A stretch of 38,758 nucleotides of DNA from DAOTYX01 sp034434635 (GTDB taxonomy: Bacteria; Chloroflexota; Anaerolineae; B4-G1; DUEL01), in NCBI GenBank assembly GCA_034434635.1, contig DAOTYX010000182.1, forward strand, positions 1 through 38,758, written 5' to 3'. The position numbers were made by a program, and so were the translations under genes. The notes below the pieces were generated by a model. That model was given only the letters and a program-made list of their open reading frames with translations, ran no database searches and had not been told where the DNA came from. This document shows positions 7,630 through 14,883 of this stretch, in pieces (the first letter of the stretch is position 1; each line of letters starts with the position of its first letter).

Positions 7630-8070
7630 TTACACCTGCGCCGGTTGCGTTGCGGACTGGCAGCGCGGGCAGATGCCATAGAACGTGATCTGGCTCTTCA
7701 CCACCTGGTAACCTGCCGTCTCCTCTGGCAAGAGCGTTATGCCGCCGAAATCGTGGTAGATGTCCAGCAGTGTGTGGCAGCGTATACAGACCAGGTGATG
7801 GTGAGGAGCGGTGTCTGTGTCGTACCGTGTTCCACTTTCGCTCGGGTTCGCCATTTCCGTCAACTCGCCCAGGGCGGTCAATTCGCGCACCGTGTTGTAA
7901 ATCGTGGTGCGTGAGACCTCTGGCATCACTGAGCGCACGCGCTGGTAGATCTCTTCGACGGTGGGATGGCTTTTGTCTCCGACCAGGTGTTCGATGATCA
8001 CTCGCCGTTGGGGCGTGACTTTGTAGCCTTTGTCCCGGAGGACTTTGATGAGCGTGTCAACGTGTTTCAT
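7630..8070 (-). CDS. perR: PerR-type peroxide-sensing Fur-family repressor
   Basis: A 146-residue Fur-family regulator with an N-terminal winged helix (VTPQRRVIIEHL) and a C-terminal metal-binding dimerisation domain. All PerR regulatory metal ligands are present: His35, Asp84, His90, His92 and Asp103 (equivalent to B. subtilis His37, Asp85, His91, His93 and Asp104). The structural zinc site has Cys95/Cys98 and Cys134/Cys137. Asp rather than Glu at 103 points to PerR rather than Fur. It precedes the peroxiredoxin gene in an apparent operon and has a Per-box-like site on its own promoter, implying autoregulation by metal-catalysed oxidation. Confidence 0.92.
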   Translation of the reverse strand: MKHVDTLIKVLRDKGYKVTPQRRVIIEHLVGDKSHPTVEEIYQRVRSVMPEVSRTTIYNTVRELTALGELTEMANPSESGTRYDTDTAPHHHLVCIRCHTLLDIYHDFGGITLLPEETAGYQVVKSQITFYGICPRCQSATQPAQV

Positions 8071-8107
8071 AATGTGTATAATCTTCGATTTGATAATGGC
8101 TACTTAT

Positions 8108-8122
8108 TTGTAAATATTATAA
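8108..8122 (-). promoter_or_regulatory. Per-box-like operator
   Basis: On the minus strand the 15-mer TTATAATATTTACAA matches the B. subtilis Per box consensus (TTATAATNATTATAA) at 12 of 14 defined positions. It overlaps the -10 hexamer of the perR promoter, where bound PerR would block polymerase. The same AT-rich block lies upstream of the divergent DUF362 gene. Confidence 0.7.
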
Positions 8123-8144
8123 TCTATCTGACCTGTTTTGTCAA
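8116..8144 (-). promoter_or_regulatory. Consensus sigma70 promoter of perR-peroxiredoxin
   Basis: On the minus strand -35 TTGACA (8139-8144) and -10 TATAAT (8116-8121) are both perfect, with a 17-bp spacer. The expected start is near 8109, about 39 nt upstream of the perR ATG. A promoter this strong fits a gene held down by a repressor. Confidence 0.85.
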
Positions 8145-8281
8145 GTGCCTGTAGACGGCATCTCCTTCTGCCTGCTGAGGCATAGGGAGGCGTCGGCTAT
8201 GAGGGTGGTCGGACTGCGGCTTGCTCCGCGCGCTCTTCTGTGTATCATGCAGAAGGGAGACTGAGTGAGGAGGAAGCAAAA

Positions 8282-9400
8282 GTGTCCATCGTGTCTGTGG
8301 TGACCTGCGAGACTTATGACCTGGATGCTGTCCGAAAGGCGGTGACAGCGATTCTGGAACCCTTGGGTGGGATATCTCGTTTCGTCCGCCCGGGGATGCG
8401 CGTCCTGTTGAAGCCCAACCTTCTGGCGGCGGCGCCGCTGGAGCGCGCCGTCACCACGCATCCGGCGGTGGTCGAGGTGGTGACCGAACTGGTACAGCAG
8501 GCCGGGGGCACGGTATGGATCGGCGATTCGCCGGGCGGACCGCTTGCCAACACCCCGCTGGTCTGGCAGGCCAGCGGCATGATGGAGGTGGCGCAGCGGA
8601 CGGGGGCGCTGCTGGTGCCTTTCGACGGAATGACCTGGAAGCGCCTGAACGGTCAGGACTACTTCATCGCCCGGCCCCCGCTGGAGGCTGACCTGGTCAT
8701 CAACCTGCCGAAACTGAAGACCCACAACCTGACCCTCCTCACAGGCGCGGTAAAGAACCTCTTCGGCACCGTCCCCGGCACGCGCAAGCGGGAACTCCAC
8801 TATCGCGCTCCCGGCGTCCCCGATTTCAGCCACGTGCTCGTGGACATCCTGGAACTGGTGCGCCCGGCGTTGACGATCATGGACGGAATCTTGGGTCAAG
8901 AGGGGTATGGCCCCGGGGCGGGCGGAACCCCTCGCTTCTACAACTGTCTCGTTGCTTCGACCGACCCCGTCGCGCTGGACGCGCGGGTGGCCCAGGCTCT
9001 CGGCTGCCGTCCCGGAGCGGTGTTGCACGTGGCGCTGGCCGGGCAGCGTGGGTTGGGCGTCGCCGATGTGGGCCAGGTGGACCTGCGAGGAGAGCCACAG
9101 GCGCTGGACTTCGGGCGGGTGCGGTTGCCGATGACGGGGCGCCTGATGCGCCTGCCGGCCTGGGCGGCGGCTCCCCTGCGTCGTATCACCCGTGTGCGCC
9201 CCCGTCTCATCCCCGAGCTCTGCATCGGCTGCGGCCGCTGCGCCGAGGTCTGCCCGCGCCAGGCGATCACGCCGGGTCATCCCCCTCATTTCGACCTGGA
9301 GGCCTGCGTTGGCTGTCTGTGCTGTACCGAGGTCTGCCCCCAGGGCGGCATTCGACCGCATCGCAGTCCCCTGGCGCGGCTGTTTGGGACGGTGGATTGA
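8282..9400 (+). CDS. DUF362 protein with C-terminal 2x[4Fe-4S] ferredoxin domain
   Basis: A 372-residue protein. The N-terminal two thirds is a DUF362 domain (VRPGMRVLLKPNLL..., GDSPGGPLANT, INLPKLKTHNLTLLTGAVKNLFG). The C-terminus has two ferredoxin motifs, CIGCGRCAEVCP and CVGCLCCTEVCP, for two [4Fe-4S] clusters. Members of this family are iron-sulfur proteins of uncertain function. I chose GTG 8282 (VSIVSVVTCETYD), which has AGGAGG about 9 nt upstream, over the longer open frame from 8240. It is divergent from perR, so a redox or oxidative-stress link is possible but unproven. Confidence 0.85.
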   Translation: MSIVSVVTCETYDLDAVRKAVTAILEPLGGISRFVRPGMRVLLKPNLLAAAPLERAVTTHPAVVEVVTELVQQAGGTVWIGDSPGGPLANTPLVWQASGMMEVAQRTGALLVPFDGMTWKRLNGQDYFIARPPLEADLVINLPKLKTHNLTLLTGAVKNLFGTVPGTRKRELHYRAPGVPDFSHVLVDILELVRPALTIMDGILGQEGYGPGAGGTPRFYNCLVASTDPVALDARVAQALGCRPGAVLHVALAGQRGLGVADVGQVDLRGEPQALDFGRVRLPMTGRLMRLPAWAAAPLRRITRVRPRLIPELCIGCGRCAEVCPRQAITPGHPPHFDLEACVGCLCCTEVCPQGGIRPHRSPLARLFGTVD

Positions 9401-9404
9401 CCTC

Positions 9405-9432
9405 TTGACAGTTGCGGCAAGCCTGCTAATAT
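9405..9432 (+). promoter_or_regulatory. Promoter of degV
   Basis: TTGACA (9405-9410) and TAATAT (9427-9432) are separated by 16 bp, starting just after the DUF362 stop. Transcription from here gives a leader of about 130 nt before degV. That leader contains a low-complexity GCTCG-rich stretch (about 9508-9535). Confidence 0.65.
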
Positions 9433-9568
9433 GGGATTGGCTGCCCTTTCCAGTATCTTGTGTCCATATCAGCATTATGTACAGAACGTGAAGAAAGGGC
9501 CGACTGCGCTCGGCTCGCTTCGCTCGCTCGGCGTAGCGGCTGAGCGGCCTGCCGTTGGAGGTGGGGTG

Positions 9569-10417
9569 ATGAAGAAGCAGGTGATCGTGGCCACGGATTC
9601 GGGGGCTAATCTGCCTCAGACACTGATCGAGAAATACGACATTCAGGTCATTCCCCTGTGGGTGCAGATTGGGGACCGGTCGTATCGGGACGGAGTGGAC
9701 ATCCAGCCCCTCGAGTTCTTCCGGCGTCTGCGGGAGAAGGTGGGACGGATGGCCACCTCGCAGCCTTCGCTGGGTGAGTTTCTGGAGTTCTACCGCGGAC
9801 TGCGCGAGCGAGCCGAGGGGGTGGTTGCGGTCCACCTGGTGGGCCGCTACAGCGGCGTGCTCAACGTCGCCCGGGCGGCGGCGGCGGAACTGGCCCCGTT
9901 CCCCATCGAAGTGATAGACTCCGGCAATATCGCCATGGCCGAGGGCTTTGCCGTGCTGGTGGCGGCACGGGCGGCGGAGGCGGGAGCGTCGCTGCGTGAG
10001 GTGGTGGAGCGCGTGAAGGCGGTCGTCCCCCGGATTGACCTGGTGGCCATGGTGGACTCGCTGGAGTACGCCGTCCGCGGCGGTCGCCTGGCCTCTGCGG
10101 CCCGGTTGTTGGACAGCCTGCTGAACATCAAGCCGCTGGTGCGCATCCACAACGGCGAGTTGGGGGTCATCAGCCAGGCGCGCACGCGGGCGAAGGGGTT
10201 GCGTCGGATGGTAGAGGAACTGGCGGAGAAGGTGGGGGATGCCCCGTGCCACGTCGCCGTGCTCTATAGCGACGCCGTCGAGGAGGCGGAACGGCTGCGG
10301 GACGAGATCGTGGCTCGCCTGCGCTGTGTGGAGGTGCATTTCCTGCCCGTTGCCCCCGTTCTCGGGGTGCACGCCGGCCCGGGGGCCGTGGGATTGGCCT
10401 TCTACGCTGGCGAGTAG
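9569..10417 (+). CDS. DegV-family fatty-acid-binding protein
   Basis: A 282-residue DegV/FakB-fold protein. It begins KKQVIVATDSGANLP, the usual first strand and loop, and has QPSLGEFLEFY, then HLVGRYSGVLNVARAA and the SLEYAVRGGRLASAARLL segment. Family members bind a fatty acid and present it to a kinase (FakA) for phosphorylation before incorporation into phospholipid. No FakA gene is in the window. I chose ATG 9569, with GGAGG about 7 nt upstream, over a longer frame that starts at the promoter. It precedes the ArsR/inositol lipid genes on the same strand but has its own promoter, and a hairpin separates them. Confidence 0.88.
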   Translation: MKKQVIVATDSGANLPQTLIEKYDIQVIPLWVQIGDRSYRDGVDIQPLEFFRRLREKVGRMATSQPSLGEFLEFYRGLRERAEGVVAVHLVGRYSGVLNVARAAAAELAPFPIEVIDSGNIAMAEGFAVLVAARAAEAGASLREVVERVKAVVPRIDLVAMVDSLEYAVRGGRLASAARLLDSLLNIKPLVRIHNGELGVISQARTRAKGLRRMVEELAEKVGDAPCHVAVLYSDAVEEAERLRDEIVARLRCVEVHFLPVAPVLGVHAGPGAVGLAFYAGE

Positions 10418-10447
10418 CCTACGCCTCACTCTTCCTGACCTGACCTC

Positions 10448-10484
10448 AGAGGTGCCAGGCGCCTTCCAGGTGCCTGGCACCTCT
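10448..10484. repeat. Perfect 13-bp inverted repeat downstream of degV
   Basis: The arms AGAGGTGCCAGGC (10448-10460) and GCCTGGCACCTCT (10472-10484) enclose an 11-nt loop. There is no T-tract, so terminator activity is uncertain. It looks like a dispersed intergenic hairpin that could protect the degV mRNA 3' end. Confidence 0.6.
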
Positions 10485-10509
10485 GTCTGAATCCTTCAGC
10501 GCAGGCAAC

Positions 10510-10538
10510 TTGACAACGGACGAAGTCTGGAGTAATAT
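10510..10538 (+). promoter_or_regulatory. Promoter of the arsR-ino1 operon
   Basis: TTGACA (10510-10515) and TAATAT (10533-10538) are separated by 17 bp. The architecture is nearly the same as the degV promoter (same -35 and -10 hexamers). The expected start is near 10545. Confidence 0.75.
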
Positions 10539-10554
10539 ATAAGCGCCGCTTTAT
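10539..10554. promoter_or_regulatory. Candidate ArsR operator
   Basis: A near-perfect palindrome, ATAAGCG-C-CGCTTTAT, begins directly after the -10 hexamer and covers the expected transcription start. One extra T breaks the symmetry. Its place just upstream of the ArsR-type gene suggests autoregulation. This is inference from position and symmetry. Confidence 0.5.
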
Positions 10555-10571
10555 CAAGTGTTTCTTTATAC

Positions 10572-10913
10572 GTGGTGAGAGGACTGACTTCCTTGGATGA
10601 CCCAAGACGGCTGGAACTACGCCTGCGTGAGGCGGCGCGCTTCTTCTACGCGCTAAAGGACCCCCTGCGGCTGCGCATCCTGATCGTGCTGGCCCGTTCC
10701 GGGGAGGTGTCAGTGGCCGATCTGGTGCGCGCGGTGCGCGTCAGCCAGCCGCTGGTCTCCTGGCATCTGGCCCGCCTGCGCGCCATCGGCCTGGTACGGG
10801 TGGTGCGGGACGGGCGGGTCGCCCGCTATTCCCTGAACCTGGACGTCCTGGAGCAGCGCTACCAGGACTTCCGTGCCCTGCTCTCTGGAGAGGAGGGCAG
10901 TGGTGGAACGTAA
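10572..10913 (+). CDS. ArsR-family winged-helix transcriptional regulator
   Basis: A regulator of up to 113 residues with the ArsR winged helix: LKDPLRLRILIVLARSGEVSVADL, then recognition helix VSQPLVSWHLARLRAIGLV and wing VRDGRVARYSLN. I see no CXC or other metal-ligand pair of the arsenic or cadmium sensors, so the signal is probably not a heavy metal. The start is uncertain: GTG 10572 has no ribosome-binding site, while TTG 10593 has AGAGGA about 9 nt upstream and would give 106 residues. It ends 28 bp before ino1 and probably controls that operon. Confidence 0.87.
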   Translation: MVRGLTSLDDPRRLELRLREAARFFYALKDPLRLRILIVLARSGEVSVADLVRAVRVSQPLVSWHLARLRAIGLVRVVRDGRVARYSLNLDVLEQRYQDFRALLSGEEGSGGT

Positions 10914-10941
10914 TCCCAAGAAGAGGGAGGTAGGTGCAACA

Positions 10942-12039
10942 ATGTCCAATGGCGACAAGGTCCGGGTGGCCATCATCGGTGTGGGTAACTGCGCCTCTTC
11001 GCTGGTACAGGGTGTCACCTTCTACCGCAATGTCGCCGAGACGGCGGTCGTGCCTGGCCTGATGCATCCGGTGGTCGGCGGCTACCACGTGCGCGACATC
11101 GAATTCACTGCTGCCTTCGACGTGGACATCGAGAAGGTCGGCAAGGACCTTTCGGAGGCGATCTTCGCTGGCCCCAATAACACGATGCGCTTCTGTGATG
11201 TGCCCCACCTGGGCGTGCCGGTCAGTCGGGGGATGACCCACGATGGCCTGGGCAAGTACCTCTCCCAGGTCATCCGCAAGGCCCCCGGTCCCACGGCGGA
11301 CATCGTGCGCATCCTGAAGGACACCGGCACCGATGTGGTGGTTAATTTCCTGCCGGTGGGCAGCGAGATGGCGACCAAGTGGTACATCGAGCAGGTGCTG
11401 GATGCCGGCTGTGGCTTCGTGAACGGTATCCCGGTCTTCATCGCCCGTGAGCCCTACTGGCAGCAGCGCTTCGCCGAGCGAGGGCTTCCCGTCATCGGCG
11501 ACGATGTCAAGAGCCAGGTTGGGGCAACGATCGTCCACCGCGTCCTCACCCGCCTGTTGCGCGACCGGGGCGTGCGCATTGACCGCACCTATCAGTTGAA
11601 CTTCGGCGGCAACATGGACTTCTACAACATGCTGGAGCGGGAGCGGCTGGAGTCGAAGAAGATCTCTAAAACCAGCGCCGTGACCAGTCAGCTGGACTAC
11701 GAACTGCCGCCGGAGAATATCCACGTCGGGCCATCGGACTACGTGCCGTGGTTGCTGGACCGCAAGTGGTGCCACATCCGCATCGAGGGGACGACCTTCG
11801 GCGAGGTGCCGCTGAACATCGAACTGAAATTGGAGGTCTGGGACAGCCCGAACTCGGCTGGGGTGGTGATCGACGCGGTGCGCTGCTGCAAACTGGCGCT
11901 GGATCGGAAACTGAAGGGGACGATTGTCGCGCCGTCTGCCTACTTTATGAAATCCCCGCCGGTGCAGATGACCGATGATGAGGCCCGTCGGGCGGTGGAG
12001 GGATTCATCGCCGGCGAGACGGCGCAGACGTTGCCGTAG
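10942..12039 (+). CDS. ino1: Inositol-3-phosphate synthase
   Basis: A 365-residue enzyme that converts glucose 6-phosphate to 1L-myo-inositol 3-phosphate (NAD-dependent), closely resembling the actinobacterial Ino1 in length and motifs. The Rossmann segment VAIIGVGNCASSLVQGV is at the N-terminus. GDDVKSQVGATIVHR, LNFGGNMDFYNMLERERL, ESKKISKTSAVTS and VWDSPNSAGVVIDAVR are all family signatures. ATG 10942 has GGAGGT upstream. It is followed by a CDP-alcohol phosphatidyltransferase, so its product probably feeds phosphatidylinositol-phosphate synthesis. Confidence 0.96.
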   Translation: MSNGDKVRVAIIGVGNCASSLVQGVTFYRNVAETAVVPGLMHPVVGGYHVRDIEFTAAFDVDIEKVGKDLSEAIFAGPNNTMRFCDVPHLGVPVSRGMTHDGLGKYLSQVIRKAPGPTADIVRILKDTGTDVVVNFLPVGSEMATKWYIEQVLDAGCGFVNGIPVFIAREPYWQQRFAERGLPVIGDDVKSQVGATIVHRVLTRLLRDRGVRIDRTYQLNFGGNMDFYNMLERERLESKKISKTSAVTSQLDYELPPENIHVGPSDYVPWLLDRKWCHIRIEGTTFGEVPLNIELKLEVWDSPNSAGVVIDAVRCCKLALDRKLKGTIVAPSAYFMKSPPVQMTDDEARRAVEGFIAGETAQTLP

Positions 12040-12099
12040 GCGGCTCGAGGGCAGGGGACGGTTACCGCAGAGACCGTGTTGGCATGACAGGAGGGTGGG

Positions 12100-12771
12100 G
12101 TGGAAGTAGAGAAAGCGGGTCAGAAACCGCGTTACGATTCGTTCACTGACTGGGCGCGTGACGCTGCGCGGGTCATCACGGTGCCCGTGGCGCGGGTGTT
12201 GGCTCGCCTGGGCTTCCACCCCAACACGGTGACGCTACTGGGTTTCTTCCTGAGCGTGGGTGTGGGCGTGGTGCTGGCCCTCGGCCGGTTGCACCTCGGC
12301 GGGTGGCTTCTGGCCATCACCGCCCCGATTGACGCGGTGGATGGGGCGCTGGCCCGTCTGTTGGGCCAGAAGAGTCGCTTCGGCGCCTTCCTCGACTCCA
12401 CCCTGGATCGGCTCTCTGAAGCCGCTCTGCTGGTCGGTCTGGCGGCCCACTATCTGGGCCAGGGCCGGCCTGTGGAAGTGATCCTGGCCTTCGCGGCGCT
12501 GGCCGGCGGGATGCTGGTCAGTTACACCCGCGCGCGCGCCGAGGCGTTGGGCTTCTCCTGCAAAATAGGAGTGTTCAGCCGGCTGGAGCGCGTCGTGCTG
12601 CTGGCGGCCGGCCTCATCCTGGGTTTCCCCTCCATCGCGCTATGGGTGCTGGCGGTGGGCACGCTGCTGACCGCCGTCCAGCGCATCGTTCACGTCTACC
12701 TCCTCAGCCAGCGGGGGGAGCCGGACAATCCAGGCGAAGCAGCGCCTCCTCGATCTCCGCGCGTAGGGTAG
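12100..12771 (+). CDS. CDP-alcohol phosphatidyltransferase (probable phosphatidylinositol-phosphate synthase)
   Basis: A 223-residue integral membrane enzyme. The complete CDP-alcohol phosphatidyltransferase signature D-x2-DG-x2-AR-x8-G-x3-D-x3-D is present in the stretch that begins DAVDGALARLLG and ends FLDSTLDR. Five or six hydrophobic helices follow the usual pattern. The start is GTG 12100 with AGGAGG 5 nt upstream. Because the gene before it is ino1, the likely reaction is CDP-diacylglycerol plus inositol phosphate, as in mycobacterial PgsA1. Glycerol phosphate or another alcohol phosphate cannot be excluded. Its last 68 bp overlap the 3' end of the opposite-strand TPR gene. Confidence 0.88.
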   Translation: MEVEKAGQKPRYDSFTDWARDAARVITVPVARVLARLGFHPNTVTLLGFFLSVGVGVVLALGRLHLGGWLLAITAPIDAVDGALARLLGQKSRFGAFLDSTLDRLSEAALLVGLAAHYLGQGRPVEVILAFAALAGGMLVSYTRARAEALGFSCKIGVFSRLERVVLLAAGLILGFPSIALWVLAVGTLLTAVQRIVHVYLLSQRGEPDNPGEAAPPRSPRVG

Positions 12772-14146
12772 GGTCGGTATTGCAGTCCAGGGCGCGGGTC
12801 AGGGCTGCCCGCGCCGCCGCGCTCTGGCTGCGGTAGGCGTAGATCTCCCCGAGGTGGTATTGCGCGGTCGCCAGGCACGGTTCCCGCGCCAATGCCTCGC
12901 CCAGTTCTGCTTCTGCGTGCTCGACTTCCCCAGTCAGGAAGAGGGTCCACCCCAACAGGTCGTGGGCTTTCGCGCTCTCCGGCGCCAGCGCGACCAGGTT
13001 GTGCGCGGCCCTCAACCCCTGCGCGCCCAGGCCGCGCTCAGCGTAGAAGCGCGCCACCCGTTCCCAGATGGCCGGCTCCTGCGGGGCCAGGCGGGTGGCC
13101 TCCTCCAGCCAGACGCGCGCCACCTCATACCCTCCCAGGTCGGCGTAGAGATAGGCCAGATAGAGGCAGAAGGCGGGGTTCTGCGGGTCGGCCTCGTGGG
13201 CGGCTTCCAGGTGTGGACGGGCGGCCTCTGGCTCGTGCGCCGAGAGCAGGTGTATGCCCAATAGCGACCGCGCTCGCGCCGAGTCCGGGGCGGCCTGGAC
13301 GGCGGCTTCCAGGTGGGGCAGCGCCTCCTCTGTGCGTCCCATCTGGTCCAGGGCCAGCCCCCACAGCGCCTGCGCGTCGGCGTACTCAGGGTTGGCGGTC
13401 GCTGCCTGTGCCAGGGCCAGCGCCGCCAGCGCGGGCACACCGTGATCCAGGCAGGTCTGACCGATCAGGGTGAGGCGGTAGGCAGGGTCGGATCCGGCGG
13501 ACTGCTCCAGCGTGTCGAGCAGGGCTGTTGCCAGAGGGGTTCCGGCGGCCTCCAGGTGGCCGCCCGCACCGGCCGGCTCGGAGATCGCCAGCAGCGCTCC
13601 CAACCGCTCGTGCGCCAGGCTGCTCTGGGGGTCGGCGGTCAGGATGGCGCGATAGGCCGTTTCCGCCTCCGTGGCCCGGCCAAGGTTCAGGTAGGCCTGC
13701 GCGACCAGCGCGTGGGCGTCGTCGTCGGGGGCGAGGGCCAGGGCGGCTTCGGCGTGGCGGGCTGTCTCCTCCCAGTCCCCTGCGGCGGCGTAGAGGGCGG
13801 CGCGCAGCGGCTCCACATCCGCATCGGCCGCGCCGCGCTCCGCGGCTTCCGCCACAGCGGCCAGTCCCTCCTGTGGGCGGTTCCAGTCCAGGTAGAGACG
13901 CGCCAGGCGCAGGTAGGGCGTGGGGGCATCTGGGGCCAGGGCGGCGGCCTGTTCGTAGGCGGACACGGCGGCGGTACGGGCGCCGTCGGCGGCGGCTGCG
14001 TCCCCGGCGGCCAGCCAGGAGGAGAGGTCAGGTGTGACGATGGGGGATGGGGTGGGCGGGGCGCAGGCAGTCAACCACAGGCACAGCCCGACCAGCGAGA
14101 AGGCGGCTAGTCGGGCCACACCTTCCACGGCGCGCCCTGCGCCCAC
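12704..14146 (-). CDS. TPR-repeat lipoprotein
   Basis: A protein of about 480 residues with a hydrophobic signal and lipobox LTAC (lipidated Cys near residue 28), then a Pro/Thr-rich linker. About a dozen tetratricopeptide repeats follow (for example AYLNLGRATEAETAYRAILTADPQ). It is predicted to be anchored outside the membrane as a protein-protein scaffold. GTG 14146 overlaps the end of the cytidylyltransferase gene by 40 bp; other GTG starts lie 6 and 9 codons in, all before the signal sequence. Its 3' end overlaps the CDP-alcohol transferase gene on the other strand. The function is unknown. Confidence 0.85.
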   Translation of the reverse strand: MGAGRAVEGVARLAAFSLVGLCLWLTACAPPTPSPIVTPDLSSWLAAGDAAAADGARTAAVSAYEQAAALAPDAPTPYLRLARLYLDWNRPQEGLAAVAEAAERGAADADVEPLRAALYAAAGDWEETARHAEAALALAPDDDAHALVAQAYLNLGRATEAETAYRAILTADPQSSLAHERLGALLAISEPAGAGGHLEAAGTPLATALLDTLEQSAGSDPAYRLTLIGQTCLDHGVPALAALALAQAATANPEYADAQALWGLALDQMGRTEEALPHLEAAVQAAPDSARARSLLGIHLLSAHEPEAARPHLEAAHEADPQNPAFCLYLAYLYADLGGYEVARVWLEEATRLAPQEPAIWERVARFYAERGLGAQGLRAAHNLVALAPESAKAHDLLGWTLFLTGEVEHAEAELGEALAREPCLATAQYHLGEIYAYRSQSAAARAALTRALDCNTDPTLRAEIEEALLRLDCPAPPAG

Positions 14147-14883
14147 AGGTTGTTCATCTCCTGCGCGTCCTTGAAGGTATCCATGGCCCGCCAGAAGCCA
14201 TGGTGCTCGTAGACGGCCAGTTGTCCGTCGGCAGCCAGACGGCGCAACGGCTCCTGCTCCAGCACCACGCCGTCATCTCCCTCCAGGTACCTCAGCACCT
14301 CCCGCTCGAAGACGAAGAAGCCGCCGTTGATGAGCGTGTCCACCAGGGGCTTCTCCTCGAAACGGGTGGCCAGGCCATGGCCGTCGGTCTCCAGCACGCC
14401 GAAGCGGGAGAAGGAGCGCACGCCGGTGACGGTGGCGATGCGCCCCATGCGCCGATGGAAGTCCAGCAGCGCGTGCAGGTCAATGTCCGCCACGCCGTCC
14501 CCATAGTTGGCGAAGAAGGTCTGCGTGGTCACGTAGCCAGCGGCGCGACGGATGCGCGCGCCGGTCTGGGTGTGGGTTCCGGTGTCGGCAAAGGTGATCT
14601 GCCAGCCCGTCTCCGGACTGGAGGTGTGGTACTTCACAGAGGGTTGGGTGCTCAGGGTGAGGGTGAAGTCGCAGGTCAGGGCGTTGTACTCCAGGAAGTA
14701 GCGTTTGATGTCGTCGCCGCGGTAGCCCAGGGCGAGGATGAAGTCGGAGAAGCCCTGTGCGGCGTAGATCTTCATCACGTGCCAGAGGATCGGGCGGCCG
14801 CCGACCTCGACCAGTGTCTTGGGGCGGTCATCCCCCATGCGGATGCCCAATCCGCCGCAGAGGATGATGACAGGCAGGTTCAT
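14107..14883 (-). CDS. rfbF: Glucose-1-phosphate cytidylyltransferase
   Basis: A 258-residue nucleotidyltransferase forming CDP-glucose from CTP and glucose 1-phosphate, the first step towards CDP-linked 3,6-dideoxyhexoses and related sugars. It has the GG-x-G-x-R...PK loop (LCGGLGIRMGDDRPKTLVEV), GGRPILWHVMKIY, FFANYGDGVADIDL, INGGFFVFE, and the C-terminal GFWRAMDTFKDAQEMNNLW that is diagnostic of RfbF rather than RfbA or GalU. The ATG overlaps the mtnA stop (ATGA). No CDP-glucose dehydratase is in the window, so the end product is unknown. Confidence 0.93.
   Translation of the reverse strand: MNLPVIILCGGLGIRMGDDRPKTLVEVGGRPILWHVMKIYAAQGFSDFILALGYRGDDIKRYFLEYNALTCDFTLTLSTQPSVKYHTSSPETGWQITFADTGTHTQTGARIRRAAGYVTTQTFFANYGDGVADIDLHALLDFHRRMGRIATVTGVRSFSRFGVLETDGHGLATRFEEKPLVDTLINGGFFVFEREVLRYLEGDDGVVLEQEPLRRLAADGQLAVYEHHGFWRAMDTFKDAQEMNNLWAQGAPWKVWPD

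Noticed and set aside
8141..10480. A 779-codon open frame on the minus strand opposite the DUF362 and degV genes
   Set aside because: It spans two real genes and their promoters in antisense, is rich in His, Gln and Arg as GC shadows are, and shows no family motif.
10448..10484. Rho-independent terminator after degV
   Set aside because: The hairpin is perfect, but it is not followed by a T-tract on either strand, so it is listed as an inverted repeat only.
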